Shown here: positions 9,197 to 20,000 of the stretch, one piece after another
Position numbering within the stretch: position 1 is the stretch's first letter
Layout of the letters: each line of letters starts with the position of its first letter
From: CAVXEF01 sp963827315
Lineage (GTDB): Bacteria > Planctomycetota > Phycisphaerae > Sedimentisphaerales > Anaerobacaceae
Direction: 5' to 3'
Assembly (NCBI GenBank): GCA_963827315.1
Contig: CAWHAL010000004.1
Location: 372,001 to 436,000, forward strand
DNA: 64,000 nucleotides
Program-made: the position numbers and the translations under genes
Notes under the pieces: model-generated
The model's input: only the letters and a program-made list of their open reading frames with translations
Database searches by the model: none
Told to the model about the DNA's origin: nothing

Positions 9197-9252
9197 TAGG
9201 GGTCAGACCAGTTTGTAAGTTGTAAGCTGTTGTTGTATTGTATGTTTAGGAT

Positions 9253-9294
9253 CCCTGTCGGTTCGGTACTATCTGCACCGACAGGGCGATTTTA
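9253..9294 (+). terminator. stem-loop after glnA (terminator or processing site)
   Basis: CCCTGTCGGT (9253-9262) pairs perfectly with ACCGACAGGG (9277-9286) around a 14-base loop and is followed by CGATTTTA. The short T run suggests partial termination, which would lower gltB relative to glnA if transcription continues into gltB 30 bases downstream. Confidence 0.65.
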
Positions 9295-9316
9295 CGTATA
9301 GCTTTAATGGAATAAC

Positions 9317-12300
9317 ATGGCTACAAACGCAAAATATTCTGGGCTTTATGAACCGCAGTGTGAGCGTGGTTCCTGCGGCATCGGTGCAGTTGTCAACATA
9401 TCGGGCCGGCGCGACCACTCTATCATCGAGTATGGTAAGGAAATTCTACTGAACCTGCGCCATCGCGGAGCAGCGGGAGCTGACGAGGTTACAGGAGACG
9501 GGGCGGGCATTTTGTTTCAAATACCTCACGAGTTTCTACAGGATGAGTGTAAACACTTAGGTTTTTCCTTACCCAGTCCGTGCCAATATGGGGTGGGAAT
9601 GGTATTCGGCCCACAGAATAAAGAACGCCGCAGGAAGTGCGACCAAATCTTGGAGGACTCGATTAAGCACTACGGTTTGGAAGTGTTGGGCTGGCGAGAT
9701 GTGCCAACGTCAAATGATTGTCTGGGGCAAATAGCTTTGCGGGCAGAACCCACTATAAAACAAATCTTCGTGGACGCTTCAGGACTCGATGATGAACCGC
9801 TGGAAAGAACTCTGTATTTGGCGCGTAAGCGAGCTGAAAAACTCGTCAGAAAAAATTTTGGTCAGGAAGGCGAAGATTTCTATGTGACCTCGCTTTCCGG
9901 CAGAACGATTTGTTACAAAGGTATGTTTATGGCGTGGCAGTTGTTCGCCTATTATCCCGACCTTGCGGACGAACGGGTCGGCTCAGCTCTGGCAATAGTG
10001 CATCAGCGGTACAGCACTAATACATTCCCAAACTGGCGGCTTGCCCAGCCGCTGCGATGTATTGCTCACAATGGAGAGATAAACACACTGAGCGGAAATC
10101 GCAATTGGATGCAGGCCCGCCAGATGAAGATGTCCAGCGAAGCATTTGGTAACAACATTAACGACCTGCTGCCGATTCTGACCCCTGAGGGGAGTGACTC
10201 TGCGTGTTTTGACAACATGCTTGAGCTGCTTGTTCGTGCGGGTCGAAGCTTACCCCATTCAATGATGATGATGATACCCGAAGCGTTCGGTTCAAAATAC
10301 CATATCAGTACAGATAAACGTGCATTTTACGAATATCACGCGGCCATAATGGAACCCTGGGATGGACCTGCTGCGATTGTTTTTACCGATGGGCGAATTG
10401 TCGGCGGAACACTTGACCGCAATGGTCTCAGGCCCTGCCGGTATCTTGTAACAAGCGATGATTTGGTCATCATGGGTAGTGAAACCGGTGTCGTTCAATT
10501 TCCACCTGAGAAAATCCGGCAAAAGGGACGTCTGCGGCCCGGTCATATGTTTCTTGTTGACACGGTTGAAGGACGAATAATCTCCGACAATGAGATAAAA
10601 AGCAAGATTGCCCGCCAAAAGCCTTATCGGAGATGGCTGGATGAAAACAGGATTGAGCTTCGCGGTCTATTTGATGCGCCAAAACTGGTGCAAACCGACC
10701 CTGAAACATTAATTCAGAAACTGCGATTGTTCGGCTACACGCGTGAAGAGCTGAAGATGATTTTGCTACCGATGGCCTTAAACGGCCAGGAGCCTGTAGG
10801 TTCCATGGGAAACGACACGCCGTTAGCGGTGCTTTCCGACAGGCCGAAGCTTTTATTTAACTATTTCAAACAGCTTTTTGCCCAGGTGACAAACCCGGCT
10901 ATAGACCCTCTGCGCGAGGGATTAGTTATGAGTTTGATGAACTTTGTGGGCAAAAGGTTAAACATTCTGGAGGAAACGCCTGAGCATTGCCGTCAGCTTA
11001 AATTGCCTCACCCGATTTTGGCTAATGAGGATATTCAGCGGCTGCGAACGGTAAAAAGACAAGACCTTAAAACTGTCAGCATCTCGGCTGTTTTTGATGT
11101 CAGCGCCGCTAACATTTCGCAAGGTCTGAAACAGGCGTTGAACGGATTGGTCGATTCTGCCGAGCAAGCTATCAAGAAAGGGGCTTCACTGTTAATAATC
11201 AGTGACCGAGAGGTTTCACAGACAAAAGCTCCGATTCCATCGCTCTTAGCGACGGCAGCGGTTCATCATGGTCTGCTTAATCGAGGCCTGCGGGGTGAGG
11301 TAGGTTTGATTGTTGAAAGTGGTGAGCCGCGTGAGGTTATGCATTTTTGCCTTTTATGCGGTTTCGGTGCCAATGCGATAAACCCCTATCTGGCATTTGA
11401 GACACTTAATTATCTGCACCGGGAAGCCGAGCTTCCTGATGATATGGAACCTTCCCAGATAGCAGACAATTATATTGCCGCAATTAAGAAGGGCATTTTA
11501 AAAACGATAAGCAAGATGGGGATATCAACGCTGAGGAGTTACACAGGAGCTCAACTGTTTGAAGCTATTGGATTGAATCGCTCTTTCGTAGATGAGTACT
11601 TTACCGGAACAAGCTCACGAATTGGCGGAATCGGGCTGGCGGAAGTTGCTCAGGAGGCGGCTACACGCCATAAGGAGGCTTTTCAGCAGTGCCCCTGCGG
11701 GGCGCTCGAGTTAGACTTTGGCGGTGAATACCATTTCAGACATAACGGCGAACGGCATCTTTGGAATCCCACAACCGTTGCGCGTCTGCAACATGCCGTC
11801 AAATTTGCGGACCGGCAGGCGTATGAAGATTATGCAAACGCAGTAAACCAGCAAACCAAAAATTTGTATACTTTGCGGGGACTCTTTGAATTAGTTAACG
11901 GTGAAACGATACCACTTGACGAGGTCGAACCTGCCGGTGAAATCGTCAAAAGATTCTGCACAGGTGCAATGAGCCATGGTTCAATCAGTAAAGAGGCACA
12001 TGAATGTCTGGCTGTTGCAATGAACCGGATAGGTGCGATGAGCAATACCGGCGAAGGCGGCGAAGACCCTTGTCGGTATGAGCCTGAACTCTACAGCGAT
12101 TCAAAAAACTGTGCTATTAAGCAGGTTGCCAGCGGACGGTTTGGCGTCACACTGAATTACCTTGCACATGCAAAAGAGCTTCAGATAAAAATCGCTCAGG
12201 GTGCCAAACCCGGTGAAGGCGGACAGTTGCCGGGGCATAAGGTTACAGAAGAAATCGCCAGGCTCCGACATTCGACTGCGGGAGTGACACTAATATCACC

Positions 12301-13879
12301 TCCGCCACATCATGATATATATTCGATTGAGGACCTGGCACAGCTTATATATGACCTCAAATGCAGTAACCCCGAGGCAAAAGTTTCAGTTAAGCTCGTT
12401 GCCGAAGTTGGGGTTGGCGCGATTGCAGCCGGTGTTGCCAAAGGGAACGCAGATGAAGTGCTTATCAGCGGACACGATGGTGGAACCGGTGCCAGTCCTT
12501 TATCCTCAATAAAACACACCGGCTGTCCCTGGGAACTTGGTCTGGCTGAGACTCAACAGGTTTTGGTGATGAACAACCTGAGGGGCCGTATCAGGGTTCA
12601 GGTAGACGGCCAAATCAAGACCGGCAGAGATGTCGTGGTTGCAGCATTGCTGGGAGCTGAGAGGTTTGGATTTGGCACGGCTGCACTGGTGGCGCTTGGC
12701 TGCACACTACTTCGCAAGTGCCACGAAGGAGCCTGTCCTTTTGGAATCGGCACCCAGGACCCCGAATTGCGAAAACGCTTTGCAGGAAAACCAGAGTACG
12801 TTGAGCGATTCATGTATTTTGTGGCTGAGGATGTACGACAGATTATGTCACAGCTGGGTTTTAGGAAATTTGAAGATATGGTTGGCAGAGTAGACAGACT
12901 GAAGACCAGCACCGCAATTAATCACTGGAAGGCAAAAGGCCTGGACTTTTCCGCGATTTTCCACCAGCCTGATGTCTCGGATGGGGAAGTGATAAGAGCA
13001 GTAAATTCACAGGCAAACAAACTCAATGACCATCTTGATTGGCAGCTCATTGAGAAAGCCAAACCAGCGATTGAACAGGCCAAACATACTGTTATAGAGA
13101 TGCCGATTCGCAACACGGACCGAACAGTTGGGACGATTTTGAGTAATAAAATAGTAAATAAACACGGCGAAAAAGGTCTGCCAGATAACACGCTGGAAAT
13201 TATCCTGCACGGTTCTGCGGGCCAAAGCTTCGGTGCCTTTCTTGCGCCTGGTGTGACTTTGAAACTGGTCGGTGAGAGCAACGACTATCTGGGCAAGGGC
13301 CTTTCTGGCGGACGAATCGTTGTCAGGACACCGGAAGGTTCGCCATTTATGAGTCACGAGAATATTATTGTGGGCAATACTGTGCTTTATGGAGCCACAT
13401 CCGGCGAGGTTTTTATCAACGGGATTGCTGGCGAAAGATTCTGTGTGCGAAACAGCGGAGTAACTGCAGTTGTCGAAGGCGTTGGCGACCACTGCTGTGA
13501 GTATATGACAGGTGGATTGGTTGTGGTCCTGGGCAAGACCGGATGTAACTTTGCGGCGGGCATGAGCGGCGGCCTTGCCTATGTGCTCGACGAGGCACAA
13601 CTATTTGATACGATGTGCAACCTTGATATGGTCGAGTTAGAAAACGTTTGGAAAGAAGAGGACAAAAACCTGCTGTATGAGCTTATTCAACAGCATCTCA
13701 GATGGACCAGTAGTGCACGTGCGAAAAGTATTTTGGAGTCATGGCTGGATGTAGTTGGCAAATTCGTAAAGGTTGTCCCTATAGATTACCGCAAGGCATT
13801 AGAGAAGATGCGAACTGCCCAGCAGCGAGACACTGAGACAATACCGGCAACAGAAGAGGTGTTCTCATGGGTGAAGTGA
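9317..13879 (+). CDS. gltB: glutamate synthase, large (alpha) subunit
   Basis: A 1520-residue subunit that converts glutamine and 2-oxoglutarate to two glutamates together with GltD. The class II amidotransferase domain begins at the nucleophile Cys20 (GSCGIGAVV) after a 19-residue propeptide and includes HQRYSTNTFPNWRLAQP and HNGEINTLSGN. The central and FMN domains span roughly 440-1200, with SKEAHECLA, GEGGQLPGHKV and SGHDGGTGASP. Cysteines at 1129, 1135 and 1140 (CTLLRKCHEGACP) bind the 3Fe-4S cluster. The C-terminal beta-helix GXGXG domain is present (GNTVLYGATSGEVFINGIAGERF). The length is normal for bacterial GltB. The start at 9317 has only a weak ribosome site. Its end overlaps gltD by 13 bases, so the subunits are translationally coupled. 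Confidence 0.97.
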   Translation: MATNAKYSGLYEPQCERGSCGIGAVVNISGRRDHSIIEYGKEILLNLRHRGAAGADEVTGDGAGILFQIPHEFLQDECKHLGFSLPSPCQYGVGMVFGPQNKERRRKCDQILEDSIKHYGLEVLGWRDVPTSNDCLGQIALRAEPTIKQIFVDASGLDDEPLERTLYLARKRAEKLVRKNFGQEGEDFYVTSLSGRTICYKGMFMAWQLFAYYPDLADERVGSALAIVHQRYSTNTFPNWRLAQPLRCIAHNGEINTLSGNRNWMQARQMKMSSEAFGNNINDLLPILTPEGSDSACFDNMLELLVRAGRSLPHSMMMMIPEAFGSKYHISTDKRAFYEYHAAIMEPWDGPAAIVFTDGRIVGGTLDRNGLRPCRYLVTSDDLVIMGSETGVVQFPPEKIRQKGRLRPGHMFLVDTVEGRIISDNEIKSKIARQKPYRRWLDENRIELRGLFDAPKLVQTDPETLIQKLRLFGYTREELKMILLPMALNGQEPVGSMGNDTPLAVLSDRPKLLFNYFKQLFAQVTNPAIDPLREGLVMSLMNFVGKRLNILEETPEHCRQLKLPHPILANEDIQRLRTVKRQDLKTVSISAVFDVSAANISQGLKQALNGLVDSAEQAIKKGASLLIISDREVSQTKAPIPSLLATAAVHHGLLNRGLRGEVGLIVESGEPREVMHFCLLCGFGANAINPYLAFETLNYLHREAELPDDMEPSQIADNYIAAIKKGILKTISKMGISTLRSYTGAQLFEAIGLNRSFVDEYFTGTSSRIGGIGLAEVAQEAATRHKEAFQQCPCGALELDFGGEYHFRHNGERHLWNPTTVARLQHAVKFADRQAYEDYANAVNQQTKNLYTLRGLFELVNGETIPLDEVEPAGEIVKRFCTGAMSHGSISKEAHECLAVAMNRIGAMSNTGEGGEDPCRYEPELYSDSKNCAIKQVASGRFGVTLNYLAHAKELQIKIAQGAKPGEGGQLPGHKVTEEIARLRHSTAGVTLISPPPHHDIYSIEDLAQLIYDLKCSNPEAKVSVKLVAEVGVGAIAAGVAKGNADEVLISGHDGGTGASPLSSIKHTGCPWELGLAETQQVLVMNNLRGRIRVQVDGQIKTGRDVVVAALLGAERFGFGTAALVALGCTLLRKCHEGACPFGIGTQDPELRKRFAGKPEYVERFMYFVAEDVRQIMSQLGFRKFEDMVGRVDRLKTSTAINHWKAKGLDFSAIFHQPDVSDGEVIRAVNSQANKLNDHLDWQLIEKAKPAIEQAKHTVIEMPIRNTDRTVGTILSNKIVNKHGEKGLPDNTLEIILHGSAGQSFGAFLAPGVTLKLVGESNDYLGKGLSGGRIVVRTPEGSPFMSHENIIVGNTVLYGATSGEVFINGIAGERFCVRNSGVTAVVEGVGDHCCEYMTGGLVVVLGKTGCNFAAGMSGGLAYVLDEAQLFDTMCNLDMVELENVWKEEDKNLLYELIQQHLRWTSSARAKSILESWLDVVGKFVKVVPIDYRKALEKMRTAQQRDTETIPATEEVFSWVK

Positions 13880-15291
13880 AAGGTTTTCTAAAATACGCTC
13901 GTCAGGAAGTTGGGTATCGGCCGGTCGAGGAGAGAGTGCATGATTTTGCCGAGTTCGACCTGCCGCTTACGCCGGAGCAAATCCACCAGCAGACGGCACG
14001 ATGTATGGACTGTGGCATACCGTTTTGTCACGGTGTCGGTTGTCCGCTGCAAAACTATATACCGGAACTAAACGAGCTGGTATACAAGGGCAAATGGCAG
14101 CAGGCCTGTGAATTACTTCATTTGAACAACAACTTTCCAGAAATTACTGGCCGAGTATGCCCCGCACCCTGTGAAACCGCGTGTACGCTTTCTATTAATG
14201 ACGAACCTGTTGTTATCAGGCACATTGAGTTCCAGATTGTCGAACGTGGATTTAAGGAAGGATGGATAAAGCCGCTGCCAGCCAAACAGAAGACAGATAA
14301 AAAAATTGCGGTGGTTGGTTCCGGCCCTGCCGGCCTGGCGGCTGCGCAGCAACTGGCACGAGCAGGCCATCAGGTAACGGTCTTTGAAAAAGATGAGCAG
14401 ATAGGAGGCCTGCTGAGATATGGCATCCCAGAGTTTAAGCTTGAAAAACATATAATCGACCGTCGCCTTGAGCAATTAAAAGGCGAAGGTGTGGAGTTTC
14501 AAACAGGTGTCAAAGTCGGGGAAGATATATCGGTTCGTTATTTAGAAAAGATGTTCGATTGTATCTGCCTGGCAATGGGTGCTGGCGTGCCCCGAGACCT
14601 CGATATACCCGGTCGGGGATATGAGAACATTCTGTTTGCTATGGATTATTTGACGACTCAAAACAAAATCTGCCGCGGCGAACCTGTAGACGAATCCACG
14701 GTCGTTACAGCAAAGAACAAAGTTGTGGTTGTAATAGGCGGCGGTGATACGGGAAGCGATTGTGTGGGAACAGCACGAAGACAGGGGGCCAAAGAGATTT
14801 ACCAGCTGGAGATTTTGCCGGAGCCGCCACCGGCAAGGCCGCCGGATACACCCTGGCCTATGTGGCCGCGAATTATGAGAACATATTCTTCCCATGAAGA
14901 GGGCTGCCGGCGCCGATGGAGCGTGATGACCAGGAGTTTCTCAGGTGTGGAAACCCGCGTAACCCAGCTACATTGTTGCCAGGTTAAGTGGATAAAGGAA
15001 AACGGGACGTGGAAACTGAAAGAGTCAGCAGGCACCGATTTCACTCTCGAGGCCGACATAGCACTTCTTGCGATGGGCTTTCTTCACGTAACACATGAGG
15101 GACTTATAAAAAAGTTAGGTTTGAAACTTGATAAATCAGGCAATATAGCAGTAAATAATTACCAGACAAGCGAATCAAACGTATTTGCTGCCGGCGACAC
15201 AATTAACGGGGCTTCACTGGTTGTTCGGGCCATTGACAGCGGACGCAAAGCATCTGCAGCTATTGATGCCTGGCTAAAGAGACAGACTTAA
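13867..15291 (+). CDS. gltD: glutamate synthase, small (beta) subunit
   Basis: A 474-residue NADPH-dependent flavoprotein that feeds electrons to GltB. The N-terminal cysteine-rich part (CMDCGIPFCHGVGCPLQN and CPAPCETACTL) supplies ligands for 4Fe-4S clusters. An FAD-binding Rossmann motif follows (VVGSGPAGLAAAQQLA, near 145), then GGLLRYGIPEFKL, an NADPH Rossmann motif (VVIGGGDTGSDCVGTA, near 285) and the terminal FAD motif NVFAAGDTINGASLVVRAI. The start lies inside the end of gltB in another frame. Only 11 bases separate its stop from nadE, consistent with a continuous transcript. Confidence 0.96.
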   Translation: MGEVKGFLKYARQEVGYRPVEERVHDFAEFDLPLTPEQIHQQTARCMDCGIPFCHGVGCPLQNYIPELNELVYKGKWQQACELLHLNNNFPEITGRVCPAPCETACTLSINDEPVVIRHIEFQIVERGFKEGWIKPLPAKQKTDKKIAVVGSGPAGLAAAQQLARAGHQVTVFEKDEQIGGLLRYGIPEFKLEKHIIDRRLEQLKGEGVEFQTGVKVGEDISVRYLEKMFDCICLAMGAGVPRDLDIPGRGYENILFAMDYLTTQNKICRGEPVDESTVVTAKNKVVVVIGGGDTGSDCVGTARRQGAKEIYQLEILPEPPPARPPDTPWPMWPRIMRTYSSHEEGCRRRWSVMTRSFSGVETRVTQLHCCQVKWIKENGTWKLKESAGTDFTLEADIALLAMGFLHVTHEGLIKKLGLKLDKSGNIAVNNYQTSESNVFAAGDTINGASLVVRAIDSGRKASAAIDAWLKRQT

Positions 15292-15302
15292 GGCAGATAG
15301 TT

Positions 15303-16967
15303 ATGCGAATAGCACTGGCACAATTTAACGCTTCGGTAGGTGATATTAAGGGTAATGTTCGCAAGATGCAGAGTCTGTGTATCAAGGCTTTTGAGCTCGG
15401 TGCAGATATTGTTGTATTTCCTGAGATGTCTGTGTGCGGGTATCCCCCTGAAGATTTGCTGCTTAAGGAGCAGTTTCTAAAGGATAATCGATTAGCTGTT
15501 GAGCATCTGGTAAAGAATTGTCCCGACATTACCATCATCGCTGGTTATGCAGAGAGCAACGAAAAGGGTTATTACAATTCACTTGCAGTACTGCAAAAGG
15601 GTCGTATCAAGAAAATCTACCGTAAAAGTGTTCTGCCTAATTACGGTATTTTTGACGAAAGACGCTATTTTAGACCCGGAAATGAAGCAGTGTATATGAA
15701 CATAGGCGGTCTGGTTGTGGCATTTACAATCTGCGAGGATATATGGCGGCTTAAATGGATGGATAACTTGTTTGAAAAGACACCACCTATGGACATTATC
15801 ATAAATATCTCAGCATCTCCTTTTCACATAGGCAAAATCAAACAAAGACAGGAAGTTCTTAGCCAATGTGCAAAACATTTTAATTGTGCTGTTGCGTATT
15901 GCAATCTTGTTGGTGGTCAGGATGAGCTGGTATTTGATGGCCGGAGTATGTTTGTTGATTCTTCAGGACGAATTGTTTGTCAGGCAAAAGCGTTCGAAGA
16001 AGATATGTTGATGGAAGATTTTTCAGCAGTCAACAGCAACAGGGCGATTCGCGTAAAAAGTCTAAAAAACTATAAGGTTTGTGCTGCCTGTACACCGGTA
16101 GATTCAACTGCTGAAGTCTATAGCGCTCTGATTCTTGGAACCAAAGATTATGTACGGAAGAACAATTTTTCCAAAGTTATAATCGGCCTGAGCGGTGGCA
16201 TAGACTCGTCTCTGACTGCTGCAATTGCTGTTGATGCTTTGGGGGCAAAAAATGTTGTTGGAATAACCATGCCATCAAAGTTCAATAGCCCTGAGACAAT
16301 AAGGGATGCCCAAATCGCGGCTGATAATCTGGATATTGAGTTTCATATTGTGCCAATCGAGGCGGTGCTTGATAAGTTCAATAGTGTGATTGGTAAATTT
16401 GATAAGTGGACGACTGATGGAGTAGCTTACGAAAACCTTCAGGCAAGAATTCGGGGATGCATATTAATGGCACTAAGCAATCAGTACTCTTACTTAGTCC
16501 TTACCACCAGCAACAAGAGTGAGGCTGCTGTGGGTTACTCAACTCTTTATGGTGACACCGCAGGAGGTTTCGCGGTCTTGAAGGATGTGCCTAAAACAAT
16601 GGCTTATCAATTAGCCAAATACGTAAACAACATCCATCATCGCAGGATTATCCCTCTTAGCGTAATAAAACGGGCACCCAGTGCTGAACTCAAAGAAAAT
16701 CAAAAAGATACTGACTTGCTGCCACAGTATGACCTGCTTGACAGGATACTTAAAGGTTATGTCGAAGAGGACAAATCAGTTTCCCAGTTGATTGAAGAAG
16801 GTTTGCCCAAAGAGGTTGTTAGTCGGGTTATTAGTATGGTTGATCGTAGCGAATACAAGAGGAGACAATCTCCACCCGGGATTAAGATCACTCCCAGAGC
16901 GTTTGGCAAAGACAGGAGAATGCCTATAACAAACCTTTACAGCTGCGAAGGGTTTAATAACGAATAA
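15303..16967 (+). CDS. nadE: glutamine-dependent NAD+ synthetase
   Basis: A 554-residue two-domain enzyme that amidates nicotinic acid adenine dinucleotide to NAD+, using glutamine as nitrogen donor. The N-terminal nitrilase-type glutaminase has the Glu-Lys-Cys triad in FPEMSVCGYPPEDLL, YRKSVLPNYGIFDERRYF and FTICEDIW. The C-terminal synthetase domain has the PP-loop SGGIDSS near residue 297, LTTSNKSE and GFAVLKDVPKT. The length fits the bacterial glutamine-dependent form. Its place right after gltBD and before carBA groups it with other glutamine users; a shared transcript is inferred from the spacing. Confidence 0.96.
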   Translation: MRIALAQFNASVGDIKGNVRKMQSLCIKAFELGADIVVFPEMSVCGYPPEDLLLKEQFLKDNRLAVEHLVKNCPDITIIAGYAESNEKGYYNSLAVLQKGRIKKIYRKSVLPNYGIFDERRYFRPGNEAVYMNIGGLVVAFTICEDIWRLKWMDNLFEKTPPMDIIINISASPFHIGKIKQRQEVLSQCAKHFNCAVAYCNLVGGQDELVFDGRSMFVDSSGRIVCQAKAFEEDMLMEDFSAVNSNRAIRVKSLKNYKVCAACTPVDSTAEVYSALILGTKDYVRKNNFSKVIIGLSGGIDSSLTAAIAVDALGAKNVVGITMPSKFNSPETIRDAQIAADNLDIEFHIVPIEAVLDKFNSVIGKFDKWTTDGVAYENLQARIRGCILMALSNQYSYLVLTTSNKSEAAVGYSTLYGDTAGGFAVLKDVPKTMAYQLAKYVNNIHHRRIIPLSVIKRAPSAELKENQKDTDLLPQYDLLDRILKGYVEEDKSVSQLIEEGLPKEVVSRVISMVDRSEYKRRQSPPGIKITPRAFGKDRRMPITNLYSCEGFNNE

Positions 16968-16972
16968 GGGAT

Positions 16973-17051
16973 ATTAAAAATCAAATATCAAAATGTAAAA
17001 TTAAGGAAGTCATCACCGCAAAGCGGTGATTCCACAATTTTGATTTTTAAT
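16973..17051. repeat. nested palindromic spacer element between nadE and carB
   Basis: Perfect 13-base arms (attaaaaatcaaa at 16973-16985 and its complement at 17039-17051) enclose a second hairpin whose 8-base arms, ATCACCGC (17012-17019) and GCGGTGAT (17023-17030), flank an AAA loop. This could be a small MITE-like repeat or an RNA element acting as terminator or attenuator within the operon. Confidence 0.6.
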
Positions 17052-17074
17052 TTTTGCATTGTTAAGGGTAGACG

Positions 17075-20000
17075 ATGCCGAAACGTAAGGATATCCAAAA
17101 GATATTGATCATAGGCTCAGGGCCTATAGTAATAGGCCAAGGCTGTGAATTTGACTATTCGGGCACACAGGCCTGCAAGGTATTAAAGCAGGAGGGGTTT
17201 AAAGTTATTCTTGTTAACAGCAATCCTGCCACAATAATGACCGATCCTGAGATGGCCCACAGAACGTACATTGAACCTATTACACCGGAGATAATAGAAG
17301 AAATAATTCGCAGGGAAAAGCCGGACAGTCTCCTGCCAACATTGGGTGGGCAAACAGGCCTTAACGTTGCAGTAGCACTGGCGGAAATGGGGATACTAAA
17401 AAAACATAATGTTAGATTGCTCGGAGCCAATTTAAAGTCTATCAAAAGGGCTGAAGAACGAGATAAGTTTAAAAAGATTATTGAAGATATCGGATTGGAG
17501 GTCCCCAAGAGCGGATATGCTCATTGTTGGGAAGAAGCCAAAGAAATAATCAAATATGTCGGTTTTCCAGCTATCATAAGACCCTCATATACGTTAGGTG
17601 GTACCGGTGGAAATATAGCCTGCAATACCGAGGAATATGAGGAGTATATCCATTGGGGATTGAATCTAAGTCCCAAAAGCCAGGTGCTTGTGGAAGAATC
17701 CGTAATCGGGTGGAAGGAATACGAACTTGAGGTTATGAGAGACAGAAAAGACAATGTCGTTGTTGTCTGCTCGATCGAAAATCTTGACCCCATGGGTATC
17801 CATACGGGTGACAGTATCACAGTTGCTCCTGTGCAGACACTCACTGATAAAGAATACCAGATTATGCGAGATGCATCGCTGAAGATAATAAGAGCTATCG
17901 GTGTCGAAACTGGTGGTTCAAACATACAGTTTGCAGTCAACCCTGAAAATGGCAGGCTGTTTGTAATTGAGATGAATCCGAGAGTTTCAAGAAGCTCCGC
18001 CCTTGCTTCCAAAGCCACAGGTTTTCCCATTGCCAAAATAGCATCGTTATTGGCTGTTGGTTATACTTTAGATGAAATCCCTAACGATATCACCAAAAAA
18101 ACACCAGCTTGTTTTGAGCCCACCATTGACTACTGTGTTGTTAAGTGGCCACGTTTTACTTTTGAAAAATTTCCTAACACCAATCCCGAACTTACGGTGC
18201 AGATGAAGTCTGTTGGTGAAGCAATGGCAATAGGAAGGACATTTAAGGAAGCATTGCAAAAAGCCATAAGGTCATTAGAGATTGACCGCTATTCACTTGA
18301 TAAAAAACATATCAATAATGAGCTTACGTCAGCACAGTTAAAAAAGAAGCTGCAAACCAACTGCTGGGACAAAATCTGGTATGTGGCGGAGGCTTTTAGA
18401 AGAAAACTTTCAACCGATGAAATATTTGTCCTTACAAAAATTGACCCGTGGTTCCTCAATAATATAAAGGACATCATTCGGCTTGAAGAGAAAATAAAAT
18501 CCATAGGCAGCCTAACGGACATAGATGCCGGTTTGATGAGAACTATCAAAGAATACGGCTTCAGCGATAAGTATCTGGCGTCTATTCTGAAGGTCGATGA
18601 ACCTCGGTTCAGAAAATACCGTCAGAGGCTGGATGTAAATCCGGTTTACAAAACCGTCGATACCTGCGGAGCCGAATTCGAGGCCCATACTCCCTATCTT
18701 TACTCAACATTTGAGAACGAATGCGAGGCCAGCCCAAGCAGCAGGAAGAAAGTCGTTATCCTTGGTGGAGGTCCCAATCGGATAGGCCAGGGTATCGAAT
18801 TTGATTACTGCTGTGTACACGCCGCCTTTGCGCTGAAGGAGATAGGTATTGAATCAATAATGGTAAACTGCAATCCGGAAACAGTGAGCACCGACTACGA
18901 CACCTCCGACAGGCTGTATTTTGAACCGTTGACATTTGAAGATGTTATGTCAATCGTCGAAAAGGAAAAACCTGACGGCATAATCGTTCAGTTTGGCGGG
19001 CAAACCCCGCTCAAATTGGCTGTACCCTTAGAGGAAGCCGGTGTTAAAATAATCGGCACATCACCTGACAGCATTGCCTGTGCTGAAGACCGTAAGCGAT
19101 TCAATAAGTTGGTCGAAAAATTAGGGCTTCTTCAGCCCGATAGCGGAACTGCGACAACTTATGACCAGGCTCTAAAGATTGCCCAAAGACTTGGATTTCC
19201 TTTACTAATCAGGCCGTCTTTTGTGCTTGGAGGCCGGGCGATGCAGATTGTCCATGACGAAAAATCATTCAAAGCCAGTGTAGAAAAAGCATTTGAGGCC
19301 TCAGGTGAACATCCGGTCTTAATAGATAAATTCCTTGATGATGCGACCGAAATGGACGTTGATGCCATTAGTGACGGCAAGCGGGTGGTTATCGGCGGGA
19401 TTATGGAGCACGTCGAGGAGGCGGGAGTGCACTCAGGTGATAGTGCCTGTTCGCTTCCGCCCATTTCGATAAGCAAAAAAAACCTCGAAGAAATCAGAAG
19501 ACAAACCAAGCTTTTAGCGCTTGAATTAAAAGTAAAAGGCCTTATGAACGTTCAGTTCGCTGTAAAAGATGACGAAATTTATATACTCGAGGTCAACCCT
19601 CGTGCCTCACGGACCATCCCATTCGTAAGCAAAGCAATTGGGGTGCCTCTGGCGAAACTCGCAACAAAAGTGATGACAGGAATGACCCTCGATGAGCTGA
19701 ATTTCACAAAAGAAGTAAAGCCTGAGCATTTTTCGGTAAAGGAGGCTGTGTTTCCATTTCTAAAGTTTCCTGGCATAGACACGTTGCTTGGACCAGAGAT
19801 GCTCTCCACCGGTGAAGTTATGGGTATATCTGATGATTTTGGAATCGCTTTCGCGAAGTCACAGATAGCAGCTGGCAACAGTCTGCCAATGAGTGGCAAT
19901 ATACTTTTTAGTGTCAAGGACAGTGATAAAGAAAAAGCAGTCAGGCTTGCAGGCCAATTGCAGCAGATGGGCTTTAAGATTGTCGCAACAAAAGGCACGT

